Shown here: positions 9,862 through 21,900 of the stretch, piece after piece
Position numbering within the stretch: the first letter of the stretch is position 1
Layout of the letters: each line of letters starts with the position of its first letter
Assembly (NCBI GenBank): GCA_963931865.1
Contig: OZ007517.1
Location: 10,116,038 to 10,180,037 of the forward strand
DNA: 64,000 nucleotides
Direction: 5' to 3'
From: Axinella damicornis
Taxonomy: Eukaryota; Porifera; Demospongiae; Axinellida; Axinellidae
Program-made: the position numbers and the translations under genes
Notes under the pieces: generated by a model
Database searches by the model: none
What the model was told of the DNA's origin: nothing
What the model saw: the letters and a program-made list of their open reading frames with translations, nothing else

Positions 9862-12302
9862 CTGAAAAACAACAACACAATTTGCACAGACAGGCATCCA
9901 ATTTGACACGTTCTTCAGTGGTGATATCTCTCACTCATTCACCTCTCCCCCCTCACCTCTCCCCCTCACCTCCCCCCCTCACCTCTCACTCCCTCACCTC
10001 TCCCCCCTCACCTCTCCCCCATCACCTCTCCCCCTGCCTCACTTCTCCCCATTCCCTCACTCCATTGCCTCTCACCGTCCCTCATCTCTCACCCCGTCAT
10101 CTCTCTCACCCCCACTCTCACTCCCTCACCTCTTTTCCTTGCTCAAGTCATATTTTCTGCTGCGGCGTCTCTTCGTGAAAACTACAACGGCCAGGAAGAG
10201 GAGGAGGATGAGGACTATGATGACAACGAGCAACACTGCAACTACTGGACCGACAATGACTCCGACAGGACTGCCCGTTACAGAACTGGGCATTGCAGTA
10301 GGTGCTGGGGGTAAAGAATAATATTATGACATTCACTGGTTAATTCACTATTGATACACACAATAGTCCTGTGCCTAGATGGAAAGATCGGGGGGGGGGG
10401 GGGGGGGGGGGGGGGGAATAAATTTGTTTCAAGTACATTTTCAGGGTGCTCCTGCATCTGACTACAGTTGATAATTTGATTATGTGACTACTGAGCCAGT
10501 AACTATTACTGGTGCATCCATACTGACTTGTGTTTCATGTATAGTGCTGCAGGAGATGAGGTGGATGAAGAAACTGATGCAGACCAGTGGCGTACTTGCT
10601 GTAACTTCGTTGCCACACTAATAACTATAGCAGGTCCCACTCAAATTGCTCATGAAGGACAAGGTATAGGAGCTGCCCAAGAATAGTGCCCAATTTGTAG
10701 CAGCGTATACCAGACGTAGAATATTTCTGGCTGGTCACAGGACTATGCACACATGCAAGTAAGCAGCTAAAATACCCGGACCTGTCTGCACACTACAAAG
10801 CCCATGCTATATAATGCTTACTGAATGCCTGTGACACCACACTGTCTTCATATGTAGTGGACTGCAAATAGGGAGAGAAAAAAACATACCCTGAATTTCA
10901 CATACATATGCACTCACATGAAGACTACAGCCTTAACTCACGTCCAGACTAGAGTAGAGCCTGATGAAGGCCATATACTCCTGGTCTACATTCAGAGGAA
11001 CGTTCACAAATGTCTCAGTACCAAACATGTAGCTCTGACCATCTCCAATGGGGAACGTGGGCTGGAAGTCCTCCACCGTGATGGCGGCTGTAGCATAGTA
11101 CGGGGTCTGGGTTTGACCGGCTGGGAGGAGCAGGTTATCCGGGACCTCTGTCCTGGTGTCCGTAACAACACTGCGACGCACCACAACTATCTTGTAGTGA
11201 CTGCACATAATGTATGTGTGCATGTTTGGGTGGTGGTAATATCCCACTTCCGTAAGGCTCATATGCATTTATTAATATAGAGTATACGCTTTTCTCTATA
11301 CCTAAGTGGTCCATAGGTGGTCTGGAAGGGGTTGATGGCCATCCTGTAGCTACCTTGCTCGTCAGTTGGGGTCACACTGAGAACCTCAGGTGGGTACACT
11401 GAAACACACGTACATGTACAGGTATATGATGACAACATACATGAGTCGAAGTGGGCAAGCAATCAGTCCCAACCTCCAAACGTCGTCGTTCCTGTTACTG
11501 TAGCATCTTCCCCTTCTCCTCCGTTGGTACTGGCGGTCACACGGATGTCGTACGCAGTGCTTGGGGACAATCCTTCCAGTGTGTAAATGTTTCCAGGTGT
11601 GTAGTCTTGCACGACAACAAAGCTCTCTACATTTGAGCCATCAGGTCCGTAGTACACCTATGTATGTGTGCGTATACGTAGCAAAGAAAATAGTCCGAAT
11701 CTAACACAGGAAGGTGAATGCCATACACGTTTCCTCTACATACATGACATTTAGCCCTATCCTCAGTCTGATTGGTGTAGGGACATGAAATGAAATGAAA
11801 TCAACTACAGTGGCGGATTTGGACAGTTAGAAAGGGGGTTTAGCCACTGGCGCGCGAAGTGCGGCCGAAAACTTTTGTGTTGCCACACCCACTACCAGTC
11901 ACGTGAATGCATTCATGATGCACATCTGACCTGAGTTTTGAAGTTCAAGGTGACTTGTCTAGCGCTGGAGACTAAAATGATGATTGGAACAAATCCAAAA
12001 CTGCTGTACAATACGTAGATGTAAGCTACTTTTACTAGCCACCAAAGAGGGGTGCATTTGCACCCCCTAAATCCGCCACTGAACAATCCTGATGTCAAAC
12101 ATGTAGGAAATATAACCCTGTGTAAATACTCTCCATGCATTATTGTTACTGACCGTGTAGTGAGTGATGTTGCCATTTGGCTGCAAGGGAGCTGACCAGC
12201 TGAGGTTGAGGGAGGTGTGGAAACTGCTCTGCACTTGAAGATTAACAGGAGAAGATGGACCTGTGCAATAGGAGAATTAAGTGACAGGATGTGTGTGTGT
12301 GT

Positions 12303-12333
<31 letters not shown>

Positions 12334-15300
12334 GGGGGGGGGGGAGAAGAGTGGTGGCAAGCCACCCACACCAATAATTATAATTCTGTCTAACTAACCA
12401 GCCTCTTGGGACAGTACTGTGAAAGGAGCCACAATCTGGGTCACCACCCCATTCCCAAAGTTTGCAAACACTTGGAAAGTGTATTCAGAATGAGGTTGCA
12501 GGTTGGGGGGCGTCAAGCTGAAGGATGTCTGGTTGTTTGAAATGGTAAGATTGAGAGTGGTCATCTGCTGGTCCACTCTGCTGACTGAAACATACTCCAG
12601 AACGTAGTTCATCACAAACTCTGAGCCATTAGGTGGAGGCCATGCAATTTCAATGACAGTTGGCTGGACAACAGGAGGCATTGGTGGTGGGGGTGGTGAG
12701 GGATCTGTGGAAATAGGTGCAAATCTGCATGATGTCACTTGAACAACATTTAGGAGCTATATAGTTTGTAGTAGCCATTCAACTCACTTGCTTCAAGAGT
12801 ACGCTCTGCTAAAACTGCTTCTGCACTCTGCAGCACTGGGTTAGAGTAGTTGACCGATACTCTGAACTCATAGAGGGAATCTGGGTCCAACCCGCTGACA
12901 ACTGTCCCTGGGATTCTCCCTTGTTGATAGGGTACGGTGCGGGTCGTTACCTCCCCACTTTGCCGCCGGGTGCGAGTCAAGTTCCCCTCACTCTCTTGAA
13001 GGCTGTAGCTGAGTAGAAAAGAGTTGACACCTGCCGACTGGGCAATGGTTGGGAGCTGCCAGGTAAGCACCATTCCAGTGTCTGAGATGAAAACAGCGGT
13101 CAGACCAACAGGCTGTGCATCCACTGCAGTAAGAGAGAACCAGAACCAAGTCATGGAGTGTAACGGGATAAATAACCTCCAGTTGGTGTTGAACTGTACG
13201 CATTGAGACCATGCAGTGTTGAAACTTGCATGCGCAGACAACACGTGCACATACCCTGATTGGCACTCCCAAAGGCGTATGGCTCGGCTGGTTCAGGTCC
13301 CTGGCCGACATCATTCTCTGCACGGATGTAGACTTGGTAGGTTGTTACTGGGATGAGCTGTGAGAGAGTGACCATTTCTGTGGATGCAGACATCTGCAAT
13401 GGTGACTGCTCACAGGTACCATTGACTGCAGGGCAGAACGTAATGTTGTAGGAGTTGATGCGGGCATTGTTGTCTTCCGGCTGCACCCAGGTCAACGATA
13501 CTGACTGCAAAGTGAGAAGTTCTGTCGTCACGATGGTGTGATTCACTTCATCAGGAGGGGCTGGAAGAGAATTACCCAAGTTCCAATTTGTAATAGCTAC
13601 AGTTAGATTCAACATCCAATAGAGTGGGCATAGTCATAAACTTGTGGAGGATATTCCACTCACCCTGCACCACCAGTGTGAAGCTCTGCTCCATCAGTCC
13701 AATGGAATTGCTAGCGACACAGACATACACACCTGAGTCATTTAGCATCAGATTTCCAAGTGTGTACTGTACAGTGACCGTGCGTGAGGTTCCCAACGCA
13801 CTGTTCAGCACTGTGTCCCCTCCCTCACTCCTCCTCCTGATCTCAACAAATGTGGCAGGTGGTACTGCATCTACTCTGCACATGAGAAGCAGACTAGTGG
13901 CTACATCCCGTCTCACCACTCCTGATAGAAACTGCTGAAGAACTGGGGCAACTGGATTCGGAGAGGAATAGGCAAATAGAGCCGAGTGACTCTAAATACA
14001 TCGGGGCAGATATTGCTGCACAAGGATTCAGCTAATGGTTCCACAGACTACTTACACTGGACAGTAACACTTGAAGTGGTAGTGATGCCATCAACAATCT
14101 CTCTGTTGGTCACTGTGCAGCGGTACTCTACACTATCACTGTCAGTCACCTCCATCACGATCAGCTCACTGCTGGCTACCCGTGTCACACTTTCACTGGT
14201 GGAGTTGATTGTAATGCACCCTGAGGGGGTGATCCCACGACCATCTTTGTACCAGTAAAACTCCAGGTCATTGGGAGTATCGTCGTTGTTCTGTGCAACA
14301 CATTCTAGGTTGAGATCAGTTCCCAAGGCGAGGGAGACGGGGGAGTGAGGCCTCTCAAGGAAGGTGGGGCCTGGAGGGAAATAATCCCAGCAGAACCATA
14401 GTGTGCACATTCTGTGAATGTGCTCTTATTCTGCCAATGTGGTATGGAATAGCACAGTAGTTATCACTGTACTACTCAACCACTTTTCTCGCTCATCCTC
14501 TAGTGCTTCTAGTACTCTCACCTCGTGTGTCCAGAATGGCAGTAATGTCCCCCACACTACTGCCATTGATGCTGAAAAAGCAGGTGTAGCTCCCCTCGTC
14601 CCTCACGCCCACATTGCTGATCATCAAGGTGGACGTGTCCTCTCCACTCACACGGGATACGTTATAAAAGCCAATTTCCACCAGTGCACCATTTGCACCA
14701 ATCTCTGTCCTGTTCCAGTGGTACAAGATGTCACCTGGTCCCACAGCACTGCAGCTGAAGGCTGTGTTAGTTCCTAGGGTCACTGTGCGGTCTGGAATGT
14801 TACCGACCTCTGGAGATAAAGCAGCCGTCAGCAGATCAGACTATGAGTAGCAACTTACAAGCATACGTACAACTATGGTATTCAGAACTGACCAATCAGA
14901 GTCAGGGTGGCTTGACGACTACCAGCACTTCCTCTTTCATTGCTGACACTGCACGTGTAAACTCCACGGTGATTGCTATCAACATTGGTCAGGCTCAGGG
15001 TGCTTGTCTCACTTCCATCTTGGGTATTGAACCGTGTCTGCACAGAAGATGGCACACCCACTGGAGCCGTTGTTGTCCATGTGAATGCCAGAGTACCATC
15101 TCCAGTGGCAGTGCATGTGAATTCAACATTGCGTCCATTTGCTACTGTTACACTTTGTGGTGGTATAGTGATAGTTGGAGGGTCAACTGAATAGGAGAGA
15201 CAAAGCACGCTGTTGAAATAATAGCTAGATTCTGAGATAGTTCACCACATTGAATACATGTGCAAGACAACTAGTCACAGTGTCACATATTTATTCACAC

Positions 15301-16898
15301 TGAGATACTGTAATTGATACAGTACTGTGCAGTCACTCACTCAATGTGAAATTAGCAGAACTGGAAGTGACATTGCCTGCAGCATTAGACACCACACAGC
15401 GATAACTATTGGGATCTGATATTATAACATTCTGAATAGTGAGCATCTCATTGTTAGCAACAAATTTGCTATCACTGGGCAGTGCACTCCCATCCCCCTG
15501 CTCCCAGGAGTAGGCCAACCTCAGTCCAGTGGCAATCACACTGAATACCGCACTATGACGACCGGGAATGATATTGAAGATGTCCTGTGGATCTGTGACG
15601 ATGGTAGGAGGATCCACTGCAGGGGAAGGGAAGGACACTAGTTAGTCTCGCGGGCCAGACTTTACTGGGAACGAGACTAGACCCCACAAGTGCACAATCT
15701 GTGATTCACATTTTACTTACAGATGGTGAGCTGAGCAGGATCTGAATTCACACTGCCGCCATCATTGGTTATGATGCAGCTATAGTTTCCCTCACTGCTC
15801 TCTTGGACATTGCTGAGGGTCAGAGTGCGAGTGGTGGTACCATTAACTTCTGTTTGTGATGGCAACAAATTGCCGTCAAGCTGCCACTGGTATGATAGTC
15901 CTCCGATGGCAGTAGTGGCAGTAACAGTGAATGTCACTGATGATCCAGGGTCCACGTTCAGCCGGTCAACTGGCTGCTGACTAATCTGAGGGGGATTCAC
16001 TGGAGGAGGGAGAAAGCAGGATTACAAGCTGAAAGATTGACAGTCAACTTTCCACACAGTTACACATACACACAAACACATGCACAGACACACACACACA
16101 CACACCATGCACATATGCACAGCATCTACTTAAGTATGTACGGAGAGTCAACTCAGCAGCATTTGATGTGATGCTGTCCACAGCATTAGTAACAACACAG
16201 GTGAAGTTGCCCTCATCGTCTCTCATGACAGCCACCACACTCAGAGAGGCTGTGGTAGAACCACTGTACTTGGCACCATCAGTCAAGTTCAGTCCATTTC
16301 TCTGCCATTGATACGTGAGGTCACTGCCATTGGCCTGAACTGTGAACATGATGCTTGTCCCTGGGATCACGTTCTGTTGAGTAGTAGGGTCGGTAGTGAT
16401 GACAGGGCGGTCAACTGTGGGAAGAGGGAAATTAATGAAATTAAGGAACATGCATGCACAGTACTAAACTATTTGCAGAATTTCATACTCATACAACATC
16501 CATGTGCATACCAATGCTCACAGCTGCTACTTTGACCCAGTATAACAGCACTATCATTGCAGTTCAGGCCCACAGAGAACATCTCAGCTACCACCTCATT
16601 TGTGCTGTCAGGCACTATTGTAACGTCCTCACAAACACGTCTCACTCCACTGTTGAAGGTCTGCTCTTGTATCAGGGAGGTGTAGTCACCTGGAGCTGGA
16701 AATGTGGCACACACATTTCATAGACTCAGCCCATATATTAGCTGTGGAGGAAATAATTACCTATAGCAGTGCCATCAGCAGTAGACAGTGTCACTACAAT
16801 ATCTCGTGCCAGCTGCACAGTTATGGTAACACACACAGACACAGAGCCAGCATCTTCGGCCACAAGGTAGGAAGTGTTCTCAAATCCAGCCTGCACAG
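9732..16898 (-). CDS. Second 3' cassette: Ig x7, FN3-like units, TM, tail
   Basis: From Ig a (16414) to TAG (9732-9734), nineteen exons join in frame from a phase-1 entry, 3,953 nt or about 1,317 residues. They include seven Ig, several FN3 units, a 40-nt microexon, a TM helix and a 45-residue acidic tail. It parallels 24971-18866 but is richer in FN3. There is no start exon; the preceding type-9 Calx-beta repeat has a 2-nt deletion. Either it is an alternative C-terminus reached by splicing from the giant gene (all junctions are phase 1) or it is a 5'-truncated duplicate. The intact downstream frame favours use or a recent origin. Confidence 0.55.
9930..10129. repeat. Imperfect CTCACCTCTCCCC pyrimidine-rich repeats
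   Basis: Degenerate units of CTCACCTCTCCCCC fill the intron between the TM and tail exons. A plus-strand ORF across it is low-complexity and not credible as a gene. Confidence 0.85.
10130..10304 (-). CDS. Transmembrane exon (second cassette)
   Basis: PTAMPSSVTGSPVGVIVGP leads into a long hydrophobic helix (VVAVLLVVIIVLILLLFLAV) ending TKRRRSRKYDLSKEK; phase 1 to 2. Homologous to 19073-19241. Confidence 0.85.
10390..10416. repeat. Poly-G tract
   Basis: 27 consecutive G in the intron between the microexon and the TM exon. Confidence 0.95.
10822..11200 (-). CDS. Membrane-proximal FN3-like unit and 40-nt microexon
   Basis: Exon 10942-11200 (phase 2 to 0) reads HYKIVVVRR, then FVNVPLNVDQEYMAFIRLYS, a pattern like the membrane-proximal extracellular region of receptor tyrosine phosphatases. 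The 40-nt exon 10822-10861 (TTYEDSVVSQAF) has good AG and GTAAGC borders. It restores phase 0 to 1 and so joins the TM exon in frame. Confidence 0.7.
11302..12260 (-). CDS. FN3 domain 4 and following exons (split domains)
   Basis: Exons are 12154-12260 (SPVNLQVQS, LNLSWSAPLQPNGNITHYT; phase 1 to 0), 11474-11657 (VYYGPDGSNVE, LEGLSPSTAYDIRVTAS; phase 0 to 1) and 11302-11398 (YPPEVLSVTPTDEQGSYR, phase 1 to 2). The first two together make one FN3 domain interrupted by a phase-0 intron; the third begins another FN3-like unit. The symmetric-phase rule of the upstream exons breaks down here. Confidence 0.8.
11808..12081. mobile_element. MITE with CAGTGGCGGATTT termini
   Basis: It begins CAGTGGCGGATTTGG and ends CTAAATCCGCCACTG as inverted repeats; 274 bp, in the intron that splits FN3 domain 4. 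I see no convincing target duplication. Confidence 0.65.
12291..12344. repeat. (GT)n followed by poly-G
   Basis: About 26 bp of GT repeats run into ~28 G, in the intron after FN3 domain 3. Confidence 0.95.
12399..13560 (-). CDS. FN3 domains 1-3 (second cassette)
   Basis: Three one-exon phase 1-1 domains: 13255-13560 (VSLTWVQPEDNNARINSYNI, YIRAENDVG; sister of 19944-20249), 12788-13123 (DTGMVLTWQLPTIAQSAGV, LYEFRVSVNYSN) and 12399-12704 (PTVIEIAWPPPNGSEFV, EYTFQVFANFGNG; proline-rich start). The second and third have no counterpart near 19-20 kb. Confidence 0.85.
13664..15186 (-). CDS. Ig domains d, e, f, g (second cassette)
   Basis: Exons are d 14893-15186, e 14522-14809, f 14056-14370 and g 13664-13951. 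Lengths match the giant gene's copies exactly (294, 288, 315, 288 nt). Canonical Cys pairs are present (EFTCTATG/YTCSVSN; FSCSAVG/YTCFFSI; LECVAQN/YRCTVTN; LLMCRVD/VYVCVAS). Confidence 0.85.
15341..16414 (-). CDS. Ig domains a, b, c (second cassette)
   Basis: Exons are a 16142-16414 (DRPVITTDP), b 15721-15999 (NPPQISQQP) and c 15341-15616 (DPPTIVTDP, one codon longer, IIPGRHSAVF). The missing B-strand Cys is shared with the other copies. Confidence 0.85.
15643..15679. mobile_element. Short TAGCC-family element (degenerate)
   Basis: TAGTCTCG...GGGAACGAGACTA, 37 bp, in the intron between Ig c and b of the second cassette. Confidence 0.45.
16512..16898 (-). pseudogene. Calx-beta type 9 repeat with frameshift
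   Basis: Exon A is 16761-16898 (AGFENTSYLVAEDAGS) and is intact. Exon B is 16512-16695, 184 nt where its sisters have 183 or 186. Near its end (about 16522-16532) two bases are missing, so GQSAATVSIG becomes GQSSSCEHW and the exit phase changes from 1 to 2. Skipping both exons would restore the frame. Confidence 0.7.
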
Positions 16899-16971
16899 CT
16901 AAAAGCATGGAAGACGCGATATTAGCATCCACATGTAGCTACACACAACCCATGCTATCACAATGCAGTGT

Positions 16972-17976
16972 GGCCAGCTAGTTCCGGCCGGCTAGTTCCG
17001 GCCGGCTAGTTCCGGCCGGCTAGTTCCGGCCGGCTAGTTCCGGCCGGCTAGTTCCGGACGGTTAGTTCCGGACGGCTAGTTCCGGCTGGCTAGTTCCGGA
17101 CGGCTAGTTCCGGCCGGCTAGTTCCGGCCAGCTAGCGGCCAGTTCCGGGCGGCCAGTTCCGGGCGGCCAGTTCCGGGCGGCCAGTTCCGGGCGGCCAGTT
17201 CCGGGCGGCCAGTTCCGGGCGGCCAGTTCCGGGCGGCCAGTTCCGGGCGGCCAGTTCCGGGCGGCCAGTTCCGGGCGGCCAGTTCCGGGCGGCCAGTTCC
17301 GGGCGGCCAGTTCCGGGCGGCCAGTTCCGGGCGGCCAGTTCCGGGCGGCCAGTTCCGGGCGGCCAGTTCCGGGCGGCCAGTTCCGGGCGGCCAGTTCCGG
17401 GCGGCCAGTTCCGGGCGGCCAGTTCCGGGCGGCCAGTTCCGGGCGGCCAGTTCCGGGCGGCCAGTTCCGGGCGGCCAGTTCCGGGCGGCCAGTTCCGGGC
17501 GGCCAGTTCCGGGCGGCCAGTTCCGGGCGGCCAGTTCCGGGCGGCCAGTTCCGGGCGGCCAGTTCCGGGCGGCCAGTTCCGGGCGGCCAGTTCCGGGCGG
17601 CCAGTTCCGGGCGGCCAGTTCCGGGCGGCCAGTTCCGGGCGGCCAGTTCCGGGCGGCCAGTTCCGGGCGGCCAGTTCCGGGCGGCCAGTTCCGGGCGGCC
17701 AGTTCCGGGCGGCCAGTTCCGGGCGGCCAGTTCCGGGCGGCCAGTTCCGGGCGGCCAGTTCCGGGCGGCCAGTTCCGGGCGGCCAGTTCCGGGCGGCCAG
17801 TTCCGGGCGGCCAGTTCCGGGCGGCCAGTTCCGGGCGGCCAGTTCCGGGCGGCCAGTTCCGGGCGGCCAGTTCCGGGCGGCCAGTTCCGGGCGGCCAGTT
17901 CCGGGCGGCCAGTTCCGGGCGGCCAGTTCCGGGCGGCCAGTTCCGGGCGGCTAGTTCCTGGCGGCTAGTTCTGGGT
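16972..17976. repeat. 14-bp GC-rich minisatellite, about 72 copies
   Basis: The main unit is GGCCAGTTCCGGGC, almost perfectly homogeneous from ~17145 to 17945. The left end (16972-17130) uses variants GGCTAGTTCCGGCC and GGCTAGTTCCGGAC; the last two copies are degenerate. Three units make 42 nt, so a long open frame arises automatically. Confidence 0.95.
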
Positions 17977-18007
17977 AGCCCTTGGCAGATTTTGTTAGCA
18001 TAATTTT

Positions 18008-18445
18008 GGGAAAAATAGGCACTCCTGAGCATAGTGAATTATGCTGGGAAAAATAGGTACACTTTCTGACTCTGATGAGAAAAATAGGTACAAATGGGTT
18101 TTGTAATTCCTAATCTTGAAAAACAACACTGTCAGGTACAGTAGCAATGTAGACTACGTATACTACTAGGCTAGCTACATATTAGCTAGGTAGCTACGTA
18201 GGCCATAGCTACGTATTAGATAGAACTACTTTGACAAGTGCAACACGTGGCCTGTAGTTTGTTGCAGTCGATGCATTGTCACGGTGACAGTGTCACTCAG
18301 AATCAGTTTTCAAGTGTTTACAAGCATGTAGCTATTGAACTTGTGTAAATTTTCAAAATCAATGCCAGCATAATTGAGAAAAATAGGTGAATTAAAAAGA
18401 AAAATAGGTTACTAACAGGAGAAAAAAAGAAAAGAAAAATAGGTA
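18008..18445. repeat. Six spaced copies of GAAAAATAGG
   Basis: The 10-mer GAAAAATAGG appears near 18009, 18047, 18078, 18379, 18399 and 18433, mostly followed by T. Spacing is irregular, so it is not a simple tandem array. Confidence 0.7.
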
Positions 18446-18865
18446 AAAGTTCGAGCAAAAGGCCTACATGAGATTGCTTCTGTTACCCGTTGTTTACCAC
18501 TTCCTCTACTTCCATTCTGCTGCCATTTAAAAAATACATTATATATTGGAAGGCTCATAGCATTGACACTGACTTTTATTTCCATGTTTTTCTGTACAGA
18601 AAAAATACTGGATGCACACATCTAGCTAGTTAACGTTAGTTAAAAGCTAAGTGAATATGCAACCAAATACATAGCTAATTATTGATTCTAGCTGGCTACA
18701 GTACACCGTCCGTAATTAACAAACTATAATCAACTACCTGTAATATGAGTCTGCAGTCTCTGACTATATGCACATGCAGTGATAATGAAATCTATTGGAA
18801 ATGGTACCACAATAGCCAGCAGGGTTGATTTATTATTTTGTGCATAGGTCTTCTAAATATTGTCT

Positions 18866-18992
18866 TCATCTTCCTCCTGGAATTCGCCTGTTACCGTCAT
18901 CATCTTCTTCTGTCCTCTGTGCATCATGCTGCATTGCCATTGTCATTTGATTTAGAAAGATAGCTCCTCCATACTTGGTTGGTGTGCCTTGG
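18866..18992 (-). CDS. Cytoplasmic tail exon of the giant receptor
   Basis: Phase 2 in, 42 codons to TGA. It contains GTPTKYGGAIFLNQ and the acidic RTEEDDDGN. It aligns with the tail at 9732-9861 (TK..GA...N...M...AQ..E.DD), which supports both as real coding ends. No ITIM is present. Confidence 0.75.
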
Positions 18993-21900
18993 CTGAAGCA
19001 TAGTAATAATTATTATTTTTGCACAGAAAGGCATTCCTACTACCTCACTCACCTCCAGTCTGACCCCCTCACCTTTTTTCCTTGCGCAAGTGGCGTTTCT
19101 TCACACAAATGACAATGACAAGGATGAGGAGTAGGATGACGACTATGATGACGAAAAGGAGTACTGCAAGTACTAGAAAAGCATTATATATATCTCCACC
19201 AGAACTGCAAGGCATACAACCTGTCGGTGTTGCAGTAGGTGCTGGAGGTGAAGAAATTTCACTGGATAATAATTCATTATTGATACAAGAATAGTCCTGT
19301 GCCTAGACCTAGGTTACAATGCATGGGACTACTACCTACTAGGAAATGCCATGCACCGTAAACTTGGATTGTGCAAATGCTACACTCAGGTTAGAAACTC
19401 GGTGTTTTATTTTACATCTTTGAGGAGTGCTTTACCTGTTGTGAACATAGAACACCCAAAAGGTGCCAAAACACCCCCATGCACTTTTAACATGCAGTGA
19501 GGAGAAAATATGGGCCTAGCACACTACATACACTTGATAACTTGATTATGTGACTTTTCAAAAATTAACAACTATTACTGGTCCTCATGAAAGTATTGGA
19601 GCCCAAGAATGGCAAGTGTAGCCACATTACCATAACAATTTTTCTGTCAGGGCACAGGACTAAAAGTTAATGTCAATATCCAAATTTGTCTGCACTGAAC
19701 CTGCTTCAGTATATCTTTGTACCATACTTGATTTTTAATTGGTCCATTAGATGTTGTTTATTTCACTGATTACACACCTCCGATTCACTTCTGTTTGGCT
19801 GTTTTGCAACATTCTGGCTTGTACTTTCTTTCACAATGTATTTTTTTGCCACTAGGAACATATATGGAGGTACTGATACTGGAGGATGGATATTGATACC
19901 AGAGGGACGCGGAATGGAGAATGGTAGTATGGAAAACACATACCCTGATTGGCACTGTCAAAGAAGTATGGCTCAGCTGGCTCAGGTCCCTGGCCGACAT
20001 CATTCTCTGCACGAATGTAGACTTGGTAGGTTGTTACTGGGGTGAGCCGTGAGAGAATGACCATTCCTGTGAATACAGACATCTGTGTTGGTGTCTCCTG
20101 ACAGATGGCATTGACTGAGGGGCAGAAAGTAATGTTGTAGGAGTTAATGCGGGCATTGTTGTCTTCTGGCGGAACCCAAGTCAACTGCACTGTCTGCAAG
20201 TTGAGAAGCTCTCTGGTCACGATGGTGTGATTCACTTCATCTGGAGGGGCTGGAAGAGAAGAGCTGCATCCTTATAGCCACCCAAGGTCTATTTTGTAGA
20301 ACAGGTATCAAATAGAGTGAGCATATAATATAGTTTGACATATCATTTACACAAAGATATTCCACTCACCTTGCACCACCAGCGTGAAGTTCTGTTCCAT
20401 CAGTCCAATGGAGTTGTTAGCGACACAGACATACACACCTGAGTCATTTAGCATCAGATTTCCAAGTGTGTACTGTACAGTGACCGTGCGTGAGGTTCCC
20501 AACGCACTGTTCAGCACTGTGTCCCCTCCCTCACTCCTCCTCCTGATCTCAACAAACGTGGCAGGTGGTACTGCGTCTGATCTGCACATGAGAAGCAGAC
20601 TAGTGGCTACATCCCGTCTCACCACTCCTGATAGAAACTGCTGAAAAACTGGAGCAACTGGATTGGAAGATGAAGAGTGATGATATAATTATACACATCA
20701 AATCAGATATCTCTGCACTAGATTCTACATTCTAACTAACCTTAGACTACTCCATAAACAAGCAGCCTTGTCGCTTCAGATTTATCAAAAAAGCATAAAT
20801 TAAGCTTGCTAGTGGAATGCAGGATAATGTGGGGTGAATGAGCAAGACATATACAGTTGTTGCAAGCACACAACTACACTACACAATATCATGGGATCTC
20901 AGACTGTATGTGTACAGTAACTGTTGTAATGAGGTGTATACATTTGGACAACAGAGTTGACAGGCTGAAGCAACAAAAGGTGTATTACATGCTGTGCATC
21001 AGTGGAATAGGGTTACACAGGAGGTCGTGTACCTATCTAGTGTACCGTATACATGGACCAGCTGAAAGCACTCTCACAACAGCAGATATTAGCCTTGGGA
21101 GACCCAAGCATAGCTACTAAAATACAAGTGCTGCTCCATTTCTGTTGCTGCCCATATCACTTGTAGTCATTGATGAACAGATGGCATGGACAGATGAAAG
21201 CACGTTGGCATCTTTGCTGCCATGCAGCAGCCCCCATCACTGAGCTGGTGGTCTCTGTCTGCATTGCACTTTCATATATGAATTCACCCATGAATCAAGA
21301 AAGTATATTGGTTATTGGGGTGAGACTGAGCGAGCCCTGCACTAGTATGTAGTAGCTACATGGAATTTCTCTGGACCATAGACAATATAGACCACAAGTT
21401 TTATTATTTCTCTAGCTTAGCGCTATGCGGAAACTTTCCGCTTGCATCAAAAATGACACTGATTTCTCGATGACTCAATGACAACAATTATGAAACTTTA
21501 ACGTCGATGGGCATTCTTCAATGGCTACAGTGATGTAGCTATATATTATGTTCTGCTCTCAGCACAATGTGTTGGAACAGTGTGCAGCATGTATACACAC
21601 CATGTGTGATGTCTCTCCACAATGTATATGCACTGTACAAGGGCGGGAAGACCAACTGAGTATACCTGTAATTACTGCATGCTATTGCAACAAACCTGAG
21701 TTTGCTGCAGTAATGGTCACAGCATATAACCTACTGGCATAATAGTCAATGCTTTTCCCCTTCAAACAACATGAGTGTACATACAGTAAACACACTGGCT
21801 TGGAAAGTTAACACACTGGTTGCAATGGCTGCTGCTACTGCAGTGGCTGCAGTATAGTGGCTAACAGGTAGTTGAATAACAGTCTACATGCTGATGCACA

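Larger units (their letters stand above)
16899..18865. other. Interval between the giant gene's stop and the second cassette
   Basis: It contains the 14-bp minisatellite and a cluster of GAAAAATAGG motifs. No signal-peptide exon and no Calx-beta exon is visible. The end next to 16899 is old intron sequence: it matches the intron at 44658-44728 up to 16970. Confidence 0.7.

Noticed and set aside
9822..10178. Plus-strand 118-residue Ser/Pro/Leu-rich ORF
   Set aside because: It crosses CTCACC repeats and the antisense of the TM exon; low complexity only.
11913..12374. 153-residue minus ORF
   Set aside because: It spans a GT/G microsatellite and a MITE; only the FN3 exon at 12154-12260, in another frame, is credible.
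183..14258. Many plus-strand ORFs of 60-120 residues opposite the Ig and Calx-beta exons
   Set aside because: They are antisense shadows of minus-strand exons: they recur at every copy of an exon and end at no sensible signal.
16972..17976. Regular short repeats that could suggest a CRISPR array
   Set aside because: The units are contiguous with no unique spacers, and the context is a eukaryotic intron or intergenic region.
17118..18032. 304-residue minus ORF with a 14-residue ELAARNWPPGTGRP repeat
   Set aside because: It is produced by the 14-bp minisatellite (3 x 14 nt = 14 codons). No splice sites, domain or homologous exon support it.
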